This document shows positions 45,773 to 57,104 of a stretch of DNA of 64,000 bases, one piece after another (the stretch's first letter is position 1; every line of letters begins with the position of its first letter). The position numbers were made by a program, and so were the translations under genes. Below the pieces are notes generated by a model. The model saw only the letters and a list, made by a program, of their open reading frames with translations, was not told the DNA's origin and made no database searches. The DNA is from Septoria linicola (taxonomy: Eukaryota; Ascomycota; Dothideomycetes; Mycosphaerellales; Mycosphaerellaceae), in the NCBI GenBank assembly GCA_024114885.1, contig CP099429.1, positions 310,001 to 374,000 of the forward strand. The letters are read 5' to 3'.

Positions 45773-47145
45773 TCACTTCGCTACGGCAGCCGAAAGCACT
45801 TGCGTGCGGAAGAAGCCACCCTTTGTCCTCTCGATGACTTGCTGGTATACGCTGACTGGTGGGTGGTTCATGATGACAGTTCCTGCCTTGTAGTCGATCT
45901 TGGCGTCCACGCGAGTGTCGCGGATGAGGTTAACAATCCACTTCTCACCTTCTTCCTGACCGAGGCCGAGGCGGGTAGAGAGGTCCCTGAGATATGTTAG
46001 AAATGGTAGTCAAAACAGCACGAAGATAAGACTTACTGGATGTCGATACGCTGGTGAATCTTGCAGTAGGACTCTGAGATGAGGTGACGCGCGGCATCGA
46101 GGAAAGGATCCGCAGCAGCAGACAAGAAGAAGTCTGCAGCCAGGATCTGGTGGGCCTCTGATAGTCTCTTCTGGGCCTCCTCGAAATCAAAGTCGACGTA
46201 CAGTGCCTTCACGAAGGTCGTGACTGGGTCATTGTACTCGTACTGCTCCTGTCTGACGATACGCACAAGATCCTTCAACTGCTTCTGGTAGTTTCCGTAG
46301 TTGTAGTTGTTCTTGCTTCCGGGTCGGTTGCGGTTCGTCACAACGGCGGCAGCCAGATATCGCAGAATCCATGGGCATGATGTCTGGATGCTGTTGATGT
46401 ATGCGGGGGAGAAGAAGAGCTCGGTCAACTGCTCGCGAGCAGGCTCGTGGTTGAAGAATGGGAAGAGCGACCAGTGGATCAGCCACGTGCGGTGCTGCAG
46501 TTGTGCGAGTGGGTTGTTGAATAGACGAGTGTCGATGCTCTCCTTAATCTTCATGACCTCCTCCATTGCACTTTCCCAGTTCGTGGTCAAGATATCTGCA
46601 GCCAGCTTTCCCCATGTCGCAGCGTTAACCTTGTCGTTGTCGGTCGACAGGATACGGAATTGATACAGCAGTTCTGAGGCGCTCTCATAGTCTCCGCAGG
46701 CAAATTGGAACTGGCCGAAATCGTAGAGCTGATCCACCATTTGCTGAGTCACTCCGTGGTTGTCCTTCAAGTATGCCATGTTGCTGTTCTTGTCGCTGCG
46801 CAAATTGTTGATGACCTCTGCATCGCCGAGCAGACCTTGGATCTTCTCCGTTTCCTCAGTGTATATGCGCCGTCGCTCCAGAATCTCATCGCGCTTCTTT
46901 CCGTACTCTGCCGGGGTCTCGTTCAAGTTGTTGAGTTGCGCGTAGAGATCGCCCACATAGTCGGACATGTTGGTCTCCTTGAGCAGGGCATACTTGAGTT
47001 TCGTAATATCGGAAACGTCCTCATCTTCGGGTCGCTGTTCCTCCTCGAAGTTGAGTAGCGGAAAGACGAGATGGCGGTCGAGGTTGGAGATGAGCTTTGG
47101 CAGCAGGCTGTGCTCGGCCGCGATGTCGCCGTTGGAGTCTGCCAT
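45773..47145 (-). CDS. int6: Eukaryotic translation initiation factor 3 subunit E (eIF3e/Int6)
   Basis: Exons 47145-46037 and 45986-45773 give 440 aa; the 50-nt intron has donor GTAAGT and acceptor CTCAG. The N-terminus (LISNLDRHLVFPLLNFEE) is the eIF3e N-terminal domain; helical repeats follow (YDFGQFQFACGDYESASELLYQFR; HWSLFPFFNHE). The C-terminal PCI winged helix includes LSTRLGLGQEEGEKWIVNLIRDTRVDAKID and NHPPVSVYQQVIERTKG. Length and all blocks match the orthologue. eIF3e is a scaffold subunit of eIF3 on the 40S ribosome; in fungi it is dispensable in some species and absent from S. cerevisiae. The intron splits the PCI domain. Confidence 0.97.
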
Positions 47146-47376
47146 GATTGCAGGTAGCGGTGTGTTGGGGTGTTGGTGTTGGAAGATGGTCGTCGTCTAG
47201 AGGAAGGCGCGCGGTGGGGTCTGTCAAAATCGCGACCTGCCAAGAGTCGTCGGCGCTTCACTTTGCTGATCGCCGACGGGAGAGGAAGTCACGTCCGTCC
47301 GCTCGTGAGGAAGCTGCATTGGATTGAATCGATTCACTTCATCTGTACACTCATAGGCATCAGCATCAGCATCAAC
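47146..47376. promoter_or_regulatory. Divergent promoter between eIF3e and Img2
   Basis: Only 231 bp separate two divergent start codons, so both transcription units must be driven from here. A CATCAGCATCAGCATCAACATGG trinucleotide-like run sits immediately upstream of the Img2 ATG. Confidence 0.75.
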
Positions 47377-48049
47377 ATGGCCAGCGCAACACCAATGCTT
47401 TCCTTCCTGCGGCCATTGGGTCTCCCGCGTCCGGCGACAGTGCGCCACTTCTTGCGATACTCGACCAGCACGCCATGTCGCGAAGCAGCAGCAGCGACAT
47501 CTTCCTACACACCTCCGCGAGAAGGTCAGACCAGATTGATACAGCTACAAGAGAACCCGAGCTGACAAGACAATAGATGCCAACCTGATCGCCTCCCGCA
47601 CTGCAGACGAAGCATATCCACCGCGATCAATGCGATCACAGCCGCGTCCCAAAGAGTCTCGAGCATCGCGACGATCAGCACATCCAACAAAAGAGCGCCA
47701 CTATCCTACGCGAAGGCCTTCGCATCATCAACCCGATGTACCAAAACTCATTCCCGACCCCGTAGAGCCGCTGCCCGAAGCGGAAAGTGCGCCCAATCTG
47801 GCATACTTCGTCTCGCGATCATCATCAAACAACCTGCCAATTTATCATCTGCGGAAACGAGGAGGCAATCTAAAGATGACGAGAATCAAGAACATTGACG
47901 GTGACAAGATGATATTGAAGGGCGAGCTGTGCAGGATACTGAATGTGAAGAAGGATGATGTTGCCATCAATTCTGTAACAGGGCATATCAATCTGAAAGG
48001 GCACTGGAAGCCGAAGATTGAGACGTTCTTGAGGGAGAGGAGATTCTAG
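47377..48049 (+). CDS. img2: Mitochondrial large ribosomal subunit protein mL49 (Img2)
   Basis: Exons 47377-47524 and 47577-48049 give 206 aa; the 52-nt intron has donor GTCAGA, branch GCTGAC and acceptor AATAG. The N-terminus (MLSFLRPLGLPRPATVRHFLRYST) is a mitochondrial presequence. Residues ~125-206 form the Img2/mL49 fold: YFVSRSSSNNLPIYHLRKRGG, then LKMTRIKNIDGD, LKGELCRIL, and the C-terminal GHINLKGHWKPKIETFL. The family joins the mitoribosomal large subunit and is needed for mitochondrial genome integrity in yeast. The central Arg/Pro/His-rich linker is probably disordered. Confidence 0.93.
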
Positions 48050-48487
48050 AGAGATTTTAGTGTGTATTGAGGCAGTGCGACAGGGCCAAGGGAGACGTGA
48101 AGAGCAGCGCGCTAAGCTGCAACCAAACACACCAAGAACATCTCAATGTTCTTCACTAGCCCGAGCATGAGAGGCATCATGTACAACATTCAATCGGACG
48201 ACGCAAATGTACAGATCATTCACGACTGTTATGGGGACCGGGGCAGCCCGATCATGCAGGGCGCCGTGTCTCTATTCGACCCGACACACTTGCAGCACGA
48301 CACGCCAAAGACGCACCAAGGACAATCGAAGTCGTTTGCTACAATTATGGCAACAAATGCCTCTTCAAAGCCACAGACAGCTTGCTGGGTTTCTCTTTTT
48401 CTACAATTTGTACAAGATACTCATCTGTCATACTTCAAACTCGAACCTGCTGTCAGCATACCGCCACATTGAACACCACTCATCACA
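48050..48487. other. Intergenic
   Basis: 438 bp between Img2 and the next plus-strand gene. No feature recognised. Confidence 0.5.
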
Positions 48488-49129
48488 ATGAGCCACATCA
48501 CCATGCCAGCTCAGCCCAACAACAACAACAACGAAGAGGAGCGCAGCACTCTGCTTCACTCGGTCCGCATTGCCTATTCCAAGATGTACACCGAACGCCT
48601 CTCTTGCCGCCGAGCCCTCACGGCTGCCAAGGAGCCACTTTCCACCATGCCACCGATCTCGGGACTTTGCGCTCGCCCAGATCACACCATCTCCGACTTG
48701 CAGGCAATCATCAAGCAGCTCAGCACTATCACTCAGAACTTCATTGATTTGACCCAGGAGATCCGCGAGTTGGCTAAGAAGAAGGAGGAGGCTGAGACTG
48801 AGAAGCTGAGTCAGCAGTACCGCGACGAGATGCAGATCTTTGAAGAGAAGAAGGTGCAGCTCGAGAAGGAGGTGGCTGAAGGAGAAGGCTCTGGTAAGAA
48901 GGGGGGACCGTCGGTGGACGAGCGTCAGAAGGAGGTGCTAGGGAAGACTCTGCTGAAGCTCAAGGGCAAAGACTTGGACCAAGACAACAAGGAGGTCTGC
49001 TATTTCGGTTTCAGTTCTGACTCTGACTCCGAACTCGAATCTGAGGATGAAGAGGACGAGGACGAGGACGAGGGACTTGGAGGCTTCATTGTGGCCGACG
49101 AAGACTCTCCAGAGATCAAGAAGAAATGA
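48488..49129 (+). CDS. Coiled-coil protein with acidic tail, unknown function
   Basis: Single exon of 213 aa. The ATG at 48488 is the first in the frame; a second ATG follows five codons later. A poly-Asn stretch (NNNNNEEE) lies near residue 12. Residues ~75-135 are a heptad-rich helix (IIKQLSTITQNFIDLTQEIREL, then KKKEEAETEKLSQQYRDEM), likely a coiled coil. The C-terminus is Ser/Asp/Glu-rich (SDSDSELESEDEEDED), a typical casein kinase 2 target, followed by GLGGFIVADEDSPEIKKK, an FIV-DD-like acidic motif seen in chromatin and ribosome biogenesis factors. No enzyme motif. A nuclear scaffold role is only a guess. Confidence 0.75.
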   Translation: MSHITMPAQPNNNNNEEERSTLLHSVRIAYSKMYTERLSCRRALTAAKEPLSTMPPISGLCARPDHTISDLQAIIKQLSTITQNFIDLTQEIRELAKKKEEAETEKLSQQYRDEMQIFEEKKVQLEKEVAEGEGSGKKGGPSVDERQKEVLGKTLLKLKGKDLDQDNKEVCYFGFSSDSDSELESEDEEDEDEDEGLGGFIVADEDSPEIKKK

Positions 49130-49486
49130 ATCTCGAGATCTGGAACGACTTCGTGGCTGCTCTGGATGAGATCTGGCATGAGAGACTTGAGAAGCTGCAA
49201 GCTGGTCGAGTGAAATCGATACTGAACTCGTTGCTACCCTCTCATAGATCAAAGAAACCGCTTTGCCCACTCGCGCAGCCGCCTCATCCACTCAAGAATT
49301 GCTTAGATCTTGTGTTTTCTCCTCCCAAACCAGTCTTGAGGGCCACTTGAATGCGCATGTCCAATCTCGAAGTGAGCAGAACTATTCACTTTCAACATGC
49401 TGTTTGCCACAATCATCTCCAGTGTTCTTGCTAGACCACTCACCGCTCCTGTACTCCTCTCATCCTCAACCCACCACTGCAGAGAA
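49130..49486. other. Intergenic
   Basis: 357 bp between two plus-strand genes. Nothing recognised apart from leader-like CT-rich sequence upstream of 49487. Confidence 0.5.
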
Positions 49487-50050
49487 ATGATGAACAACAC
49501 AGACTCCTCACCTACCACCAACAAGCCCCTCGAACCTATCTCTCAGACCGACTCGTCGCACCGCTCCTCCCTCCTCTCCCTCTACACCCACGCCCTCACC
49601 CTCTGGCAAACCGAACACGCTCACAGCACATCCGCGTACACCCTCCTCCAACAATCCTACTCCATCTCCAGCCCACCACCCCACCTCCCCTATCCCACTC
49701 CCGACCCCAACATCTCTTCCCTCTCCGACGAAGACCTTGAAACACAATTCCTCAAAATCTTCGACATCATCGAAAACTGGGGCGATGCGGTCTACAAGCA
49801 CTGCACGCCCGGAGGATCGCTGAGGCTCCTGAAGGTATTCCCATTGGGTGGCCGGTGGGACTTAACAACAGGCAGGCTTTGCATCACCGATCCCAAGAAA
49901 GAATCTCAATCCTGGACCAGCCAGCTAATAGAAGACATCAGAAGCCGCAGACTAACGCCAGAGGAGAGAATGGGAAAGGAGAGTCGCGGCTTGGTATGGA
50001 GAGGTCATGAAAGAAAGATGAGGGTGGGAAGGCGGATGGGAGGGTTGTGA
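49487..50050 (+). CDS. Uncharacterised 187-aa protein
   Basis: Single open frame. I chose the ATG at 49487 (MMNNTDSSPTTN); an in-frame ATG at 49397 would add a hydrophobic 30-residue leader (MLFATIISSVLARPLTA) that could be a signal peptide, so the start is uncertain. Content: a Leu/His/Ser-rich helix (SLLSLYTHALTLWQTEHAH), a proline-rich loop, an acidic helix (LSDEDLETQFLKIFDIIENWGDA) and a basic C-terminus (WRGHERKMRVGRRMGG). No family recognised. The first part uses C-ending codons almost exclusively and the last part G-rich codons, merging into the G-rich tract downstream. Coding status rests on frame length and composition only. Confidence 0.5.
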   Translation: MMNNTDSSPTTNKPLEPISQTDSSHRSSLLSLYTHALTLWQTEHAHSTSAYTLLQQSYSISSPPPHLPYPTPDPNISSLSDEDLETQFLKIFDIIENWGDAVYKHCTPGGSLRLLKVFPLGGRWDLTTGRLCITDPKKESQSWTSQLIEDIRSRRLTPEERMGKESRGLVWRGHERKMRVGRRMGGL

Positions 50051-50431
50051 GAGCTTCGCAGGGGTTGGCGGGAGATGGGGATGAGGAGAGGGGGAGAGGG
50101 TGGATGAGTGTTTGGCTGCAACGGTGTTGGAGAGGTTGTCGAGGAGGGCTTGGGGGGAAGGGGGTGGGTGTGGGGGAATGTGAGGGGATTATGGGGAGTG
50201 TAGATTAGGAGAAGGTCCTGGAGGAGGATTACGGCCAAAGATCTTGAGTAGGGAGGGCCACTTGTTGCTCTCGACACTCGATTATTTCAATTCGACTGCT
50301 TGGACATCAGTTGTGCGAGCTGCATCGGTCGTGTATCTTCCATATGAGCGAACGAAAAGTGACTGTGATGCGGCTTTTATGACGGATCTCGATCCCTTCT
50401 GCACGATCTTTCCTCCCAAGTCCTGCAGCCC
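50051..50431. other. G-rich intergenic tract
   Basis: About 50051-50215 is strongly G-rich on the plus strand, with many runs of three to six G separated by short loops, so several G-quadruplexes are possible. The rest is the 3' flank of the PTH11-like gene on the opposite strand. No gene is seen. Confidence 0.6.
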
Positions 50432-51872
50432 TCAGAACGGCTTCGGCGGCAACTCAACATGTCCAGGAGGCGGACTCGACGGTACACCCGGCCCACTATG
50501 AATCTGACTATACGGCCTCGGTGGCACATGATGATTCTCCGCCGCCGAATCATTCCTCTCTCCACCCCGTTGCCCTCCATGCCCCAGCTCAACCGAATCA
50601 ACAGTCACACTCCCTTTCCCACTAGCCTCAATTATACACGTCTCGCTCCCATCATCCGGACCGACAAGAGTCTCCCCTTGGGTGAAATCGTTCATGCGAG
50701 CGTGGCTCTTTCTTGGGTCTTTCTTCCGTTCGAGGTTTGATAGTTCTGCCGAAGCGTTCTCGGGTCTTTTGCTTGCGCCACTGCGGCCTGTATTGGAATT
50801 TATGCCGCATTCGCCGATGAGGCGGGGACAGACGTGGCGGAGGAAGAGGCGGATCATTGGGAGGCAGCCGCAGATTATGACGAGGTTGCCTTCGATGCAG
50901 ATCCACATTGAGGGGGTGGTGAGGGCCCAGGGCATGTCGAGGTTCTTGATGAGGGGTGGCATGAGGCAGAGGCGGATCAGGCTTGTTGCCATGGTTCTAT
51001 AGGAAGCGTCAGTTTCCGCGAAGCTTGTTGTATGGAGCAGAACTCACAATGAGCCAATGCTGAAGATGGCTACAAGACCAATCTTCTGAATTCTGGGCAC
51101 TTGTAGCTTTCGCAGCATAGGCATAGGCAGAAGCTGTCATTCCAGAGATGGTCCCGTCAGCATATGACTCAGTACGTATATCCGATCTTGAACATACCAG
51201 CATAATCACATCCGTCGCAGCGTTCAGTCCCGCAGTGGCAAGATACATCTTCCCTCGATTGAGACAATACCCCTCCGTAATCGTCGGATCCCAGACTCGC
51301 TTGAATGGCTTGCACGCAAAGATCAGCGCTAGCATCAACGCAACGCTAAAGCTCGCCACAAGTCCCATGGTAGCATATATCGCCCTGGTAAACCACTTCT
51401 CACGCGAGAGTCGGAGGTAGAAGAACAAGATCGAGAACTTGGCCAGCGCCATGACTGCGAGATATACCACGCTATTCACAGCTGTCACGCGAACGAGCGA
51501 TTTCAAGTCTTCGACGCTGATGTCCCAGATGTGTGTGCCGATGATGCCTTCGGCCATGTAGTGGACGATGGAGATTTGGACTGCCATGGAGAGTACCTGC
51601 GTATGGTGTCAGTGCTGTACTTTGTGCTTGTTGGTGGGATGCTTGAACAGTACCCAGGAGATTATCAGCGCGACATCATCGATACCAAAAAGTCGTGCTA
51701 GAAATGCTTTGGTGTATACTCGAACCATCAGGAACAGCGTTGCTAAGCACATCCCGAATATTGAGAGCACCATGCCGGGAGAAGTGTTCTTCGTGGTAGG
51801 ATTCTCGAGATTTGACACCATGCCAGGCGGAGCAGATGTCGCCGGCGTATGTGCCAGGTCCGGTTTCGACAT
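50432..51872 (-). CDS. PTH11-like integral membrane protein (fungal rhodopsin-type seven-helix domain)
   Basis: Four exons, 51872-51654, 51596-51198, 51133-51048 and 50996-50432, give 422 aa; introns of 57, 64 and 51 nt all have GT-AG ends and CTGAC branches. Seven membrane helices are apparent, starting MVLSIFGMCLATLFLMVRVYTK and including the family blocks FGIDDVALIISWV, VYLAVMALAKFSILFFYLR, ACKPFKRVWDP, CLNRGKMYLATAGLNAATDV and LPMPMLRKLQVPRIQKIGL. The last ~140 residues form a hydrophilic tail with Pro-rich end (PGVPSSPPPGHVELPP). The family includes Magnaporthe Pth11, a surface-sensing receptor; this one has no CFEM domain, so ligand and role are open. The coding strand changes to G-rich in the tail. 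Confidence 0.9.
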
Positions 51873-53146
51873 CTTTGTGTAACGACTGACTGTTAGCCAC
51901 TACTGTCGGCCAATTCATGAACGCTGACCAGAAGTTGTTCGCGAGGTCCGATGAATGTCGCACTTGCGGAGAACGAATGATAGCCGTGGCGCACGTCCGC
52001 CGACCGCGCCTGTGGCCATTTGATGCGTGAGGTCCCCATGCTCAAGGTTTCGAGCAAGCCCGAGGGGCTTCATACAGTTCTGGCTGCTCATCTTCGCATA
52101 AGGTGAGGACAAGCATTGCACGGACTATTCCTTCTCGAGCATCTCTCCTGATTGGACTGTGGCACGGTTGTTGACGTTGGGTCTCAGGACCCATGCTGAG
52201 TATGAGTGTCGATACGTTGGCAAATCCGGATACATCTCTGAGTAGGAGTTGTGCTTTGCCATTTCGTAGACTGACCTCGTAGAAAGGTTGTAGTCGAGCT
52301 GAGAGGATGGTGGAGAGTGTACAATATGATGGGGCAGCTAGCGAGGTATAGAAATGGCGTACGTCAAGCTGATCCAGGTTTCAGCCTGGCTGTACGAGAG
52401 TCTACATTTGACACCTGAGAGAAGCGGGCGCACATCTGCGCTCGAGATCGTGCGCGGCCGTCCGTACAACATGCTCAAGTGGTGAGCTTGGCGAAGTCAC
52501 TGGCTCACGGACTTGCCTGACCCTCCTTTACCGATACCTAGCACCTGCTCTTTTCATCAATCGATGCAGAAGGGAGCATGATGGCGATGCCGAAGATGCA
52601 GTCTCGCTGTCGAGCGACCAAGACAAGCTGTGGCATGGATTGCCTGTCTGGGGAGAGGCACAAACGAACAAGCCTTATGAACCTTGATTGTTCCACTTCT
52701 CCGGACTCAGGACTGAACATCGCTTCTCGCACAATTCAGAGCAGGATCTCCTCGTCCTGCCTGCATGTGACACATTGATAGCTGTCGCGGGTCGGGGAAG
52801 CCATATGTTCCTATTGTCGTTCGCTGTTCACCAAGGTGCCCGATACTTCACCATACAAAATCGATGAAAGGACGATCTAGACTCAAGCTCATCAAACAAG
52901 CTGTGCGAGACAGAACCCTATTCCACAGGATTTTGTTGCTTCGACCAGTTCCGGCCTTACGACAACCCGTACCCAGGAGCTCAATCTACACGATTCGTCC
53001 TGTTTCCTGAGGTCATCTGTACATGACTGGGTCAACCTAGGTAGGGCATATCAAGACGTGTGCGTTTCCTGTTCGTGAACCTTTGCGCGTAGTCTGTCCC
53101 TTCTCGTGGCAACTCCGCTAGAGGTTTACGTCTCTGATTCACAGGA
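51873..53146. other. Intergenic, divergent promoter region
   Basis: About 1.27 kb between the divergent starts of the PTH11-like gene and the FAD oxidase. Short frames on both strands have no support. No repeat or RNA gene seen. Confidence 0.5.
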
Positions 53147-54998
53147 ATGCGTTCATTTTTGCCGACCGCTGTGTTACTTGCAGGTGTTGCGTGGTGTCAA
53201 GATACCGAACCATCGCATTGTGTTTGTAACGATGCATAGCGAGCATTCCGAGACTCGGGCTGACGCTTGATATAGTGCGATGCGCTACGTGATGCTGGCT
53301 TGCAAGAATCACTTGTGTTTCCGGATAATGTTGCAGCCTTTGAAACCAGCGTCGACAAGTACTTCTCGAAAACGGCACGACTGAAACCACAATGCTTTTT
53401 AGAGCCTCAAAATGCCCAAGAAGTATCGCGAGCGGTCACTGCGCTTGTCGCAGCCAATAAGACGGAGCCTTGCCAATTCGCTGTCCGGTGAGAGACTTCG
53501 AGCAACTTCAGTATCCTATGAGAAGTTGCTGATGCGCACTCGATGATCAGGAGTGGTGGGCACATGTCCTTCGCAGGCGCCGCGGGCATCGAGAACGGGG
53601 TGACAATTGATCTCGTCCGAATGAAAGACATCGAGTATTCCAAAGAAGGCGGCTCGATTGCAGTTGGAGCGGGAGCGCTGTGGGGAGATGTGTATGAAGT
53701 CCTGGACGAGCTGAACCTAATGGTAACGGGCGCCCGCTCGTCATCCGTCGGTAAGAATGAACGACAAACTCCATGTTCATCAGGTGGCCGGCGCTGACCT
53801 TCGTTCCTGCAGGTGTCGGCGGATCCACTCTTGGCGGTGGCAATTCCTTCTTTGCAGCGAGGTACGGCTTTATATGCGACAACGTTCTCGAATTCGAGAT
53901 TGTGCTCGGCAATGGCACAGTCGCGACAGCCAGCAAAGAAGAACGCTCAGATCTGTTCCAAGCACTGAAAGGCGGCGGCAGCAACTTTGGAATTGTGACG
54001 AAGATTGTCTTGCCAACATTTGAGGGTGGCAAGTTCTTCGGCGGTGTTGTGCTCTACCCCATCGACACGGCGGACCAGCAGCTTCAGGCCATCTCGAATT
54101 TCGGCAACAGTCTCCACCAAGATCACTACGCTTCAGCAATTGTGATCGATGTCTATGATTCTACAACCAAGATGTCGTTCTTCATGAACGCGTACGAATA
54201 CACCAAGCCCGTAGAGCGTCCAGATGCGAAGATCTTCAAGGAGTTCTTTGCAATTCCTGGCAACATTTCCGATACCACCGGACTGCGCAACATGACCTCG
54301 CTTGCAAACGAGTTCGACGTTCCCAAAGATTCCCGCGTGCAATTTAGCACCTTGACCTTCAAGAATGACATCCGAGTCCTGAAAAGAGCTCACGAATCTT
54401 TCTTGAAGGTTAGAGACAAGCTCGCCGCAGAGGCCAAGGGTCCGTTCGGTATTTTCACGCTGTTTCAGCCGATACCAAAGCTGTTCTCTGACCACAGCAA
54501 TGACCGAGGGGGAAATGTGCTCGGCCTGGATCGATTCGACGACACGCTCATCATGTACGAGCCATACCTGAAGTGGCAAAATGAGGATGAAGACGAACTC
54601 TTCGAAAGCCAGGCGCAGTGGCTTCGAGATGACATCTCGACTTACGCAGCCAGCGTGGGGTCCGACAACGACTGGCTCTATCTGAATTATGCAGACATCA
54701 GTCAGAAGCCACTAGAGGGTTATGGTGCTGAGAATGTGGCCAAGATCCGAGCCGCGGCACAAAGGTACGATCCAGATGGAGTCTTCCAGTACATGATGCC
54801 GGGAGGATTCAAAGTGTCGCGGGTAAGCGATCACACTCAGCAATCATCAACACACTCAGAGCTCTGACCGGTTTCCAGGTCGATGAGCAATTTTTGAGAG
54901 ATCGTGTAATGAGCCCAGATGCTTTGAGAGGCACTTGCTGGGCGGAGGAAGTTGCGCAATGGCTGACGCAAGCAAGACTGGGTGCCGCTGAATGGTAG
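53147..54998 (+). CDS. Secreted FAD-linked oxidoreductase (berberine bridge enzyme family)
   Basis: Five exons, 53147-53221, 53276-53487, 53551-53750, 53813-54822 and 54879-54998, give 538 aa. MRSFLPTAVLLAGVAWC is a signal peptide. The FAD-binding PCMH domain contains RSGGHMSFAGAAG, with the histidine (about H100) that forms the 8-alpha flavin link, and VGVGGSTLGGGNSFFAARYG. The second attachment site of bicovalent members, a Cys in the loop before VGVGG, is replaced: the loop reads TGARSSSV. The C-terminal BBE motif is present (WLYLNYADIS, RAAAQRYDPDGVFQ). The family oxidises alcohols, sugars or secondary metabolites using O2. Its neighbours here are a ferric reductase and an A-T-C synthase. 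Confidence 0.92.
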
Positions 54999-55140
54999 CA
55001 GCATGTTTCGAGCTAAAAGTCGTAGATCATCCGCCAGCAGATAGAGTATGCCAGAAAAGTGCGTCCGATGAGATCCTGCAAGGCCTGTCTCCGGCGCAAT
55101 GCATGGATTTGTTGGTGTGTTGTACGCAGTATGGCTGACT

Positions 55141-57104
55141 TCAGTCCCATCTTGCGGCGAACCAACTCATACCTTGCACCTTCTCGCAGGCACGTTCGGC
55201 AGAGGAGATGAAGCCACCGGGTCCAGATATGTAGCACCAGCTGCTCTTGCCATCCTGTTCAACGATGTCACTCAATGCTTTGTCCATGTCCAGACGCGGG
55301 AGTCCGTTGCCTGTCTTGTGCACTTGTATCTCGAGGCCTTCGCATTTAAGCTCTTCAACAAACGGTATATGAGTATAGTCCTTCTCGCGAACGGTCCAGA
55401 CAACAACGCACCGAGTCCACAAATTCTCTCGCTTGGCAGGCATGGTGCATGCGTCCTCTACAAGAGCATCTTCCGTAAGAGCTATGGCCGAGGTGGCACA
55501 GCTTATCTTCGCTCCAGATCGCTGGGCCTGAAAGGCGGCGGCAATTGCGAGTGCACCACTCAGGCCAGTCCCTGCGACCAAGCAGACAACAGTCTTGTAC
55601 AGTTCTGGATTTGCGGGTGTGAAGTACGGCCCTTCCATGCGCATTGTGGTGACGATAGATGCGTCAAACGAGTCATGTCGGGTTTCTGTGGTCAAGGTGT
55701 TCTGTCGTGGTAACTCTGCTTTCTCTTCATCGACCATGGCGCCCAGTTTGTTCGTCCACTGAGAATTTCTCCTGGAAGACGGCGAGACCACAGTCGTCTG
55801 ACTTTGTCGGAATAAGAACTGGATATCGATGTACTCCTCGTTATATGACATCGGTTTCTTGGACGCCAGATGAGTGATGGTCGTGTAAGGATGAATCTCA
55901 AGCGCTGAAGTGGCAGAGTGGTGGATGTAGAAGTGGGCGAGCGGCGAGTGACAAGCACAGCCGGAAAGCCGCTTTCGAGGAAGCGGCAGTGTTAAGCTGC
56001 GCGTATCAGTATTGCATGAATCGCAAGATAGTGATGTGAAAACCCACCTATACCATCCATTCCCTAGCGAGCTCAACTTGCTGTCCAGCTTCTCCTTGAG
56101 CTCAAATACTCTCATGCTCCAGTCCAGTAGCCACATTGACAGTCCTGGTATCGTACAATAGAACATGGTACTGGCGTGTAGACATATGATGATCACAGCC
56201 ACTATGCCGAACAGATGCGTGAAGTAGAACACGTTGAACCACTTTCGTCGTACCACGGGGAAACTGGTAAACAACATGGCCTAGAGAATGGTCAGATGAT
56301 CGGTACACATCATGACATACGCACTAACGAGGTACTTACGACCATGATCAAGCTCGAGACGATGCCTGTGAAGATCAGCGAAGACTTCCATACTCCCAGA
56401 GCAGATCTGAGTCCAGGCCAAGTCTCTTCATAGATGTACGTCGGATTGAGTACAGGCAGTATCAAGCGGAAGGCCTCTCGGTTTTGGTTGTACAGAGCGG
56501 CCCAGTCGGCATAGAGGGCTCCATGTATGAGCACCAGTGCGAACAAAATGTATGCCATTGTCATATGGAACGTGTAAATCGTACTTGGCGACAGCTTGAA
56601 GAATGAGGCCAGCGCGGAATGTCTAGACACCGGCAGGAGTACCATACCCATCGTCACATCCGCCAAATGCCCAGTCAGCGCGACCGCCGCTACCACATTG
56701 TTTCCCGGAAGCCCTTCGCCACGTTCATGGAAGTAGTCTCGCAGTCGAATCCACCAAATGCCAATGAGAATACCATACAGGGACAGGATCCAGAACACCA
56801 GGAGTAGCCCACTTGCTCGTAGTTGCTTTCCAAGAAGTGGCACTTCGTAACCCAGAGCTGTCGAGACGAAGTTGCGCACGGTCGGCCGAAATGCTCGCAG
56901 TCCGAGCAGCGTGATGGATAGGGAAATCCATATGTACCATACCACGACATGCAGTCGAGCCTGTAGAGGGAACAGAGTCTCGCCGCAAGTTCCTGCATAG
57001 CAGTGGTGGTCGGATCTGTATGTCAGTCCGATTGAGAGAGCGAAAGTGATTGAGACGCAGCCTATCAGTGGCCATAGACACGTCCTAGGCGTGATGCGTT
57101 TCAT
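55141..57104 (-). CDS. Ferric reductase transmembrane component (FRE family)
   Basis: Exons 57104-56340, 56280-56048 and 55996-55141 give 617 aa. Intron 1 has donor GTAAGT and acceptor TCTAG. Intron 2 (55997-56047, 51 nt; GTGGGT, branch ACTGAT, GCGCAG) is in phase, so both spliced and retained forms are open. Bis-haem ligands: H180 and H194 in TFHMTMAY...LIHGALY, H277 and H290 in FTHLFGIVAVIIICLHAS. FAD site HPYTTITHLAS and NADPH site VAGTGLSGA are present, with CYISGPGGF near the C-terminus. The family reduces extracellular ferric or cupric ions for uptake. The FAD segment is somewhat divergent (LPLPRKRLSGCACHSPLAHF). It converges with the FAD oxidase; stops are 142 bp apart. Confidence 0.9.

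Noticed and set aside
45354..45893. 179-codon plus-strand frame
   Set aside because: Overlaps the 3' end of eIF3e antisense; no motif.
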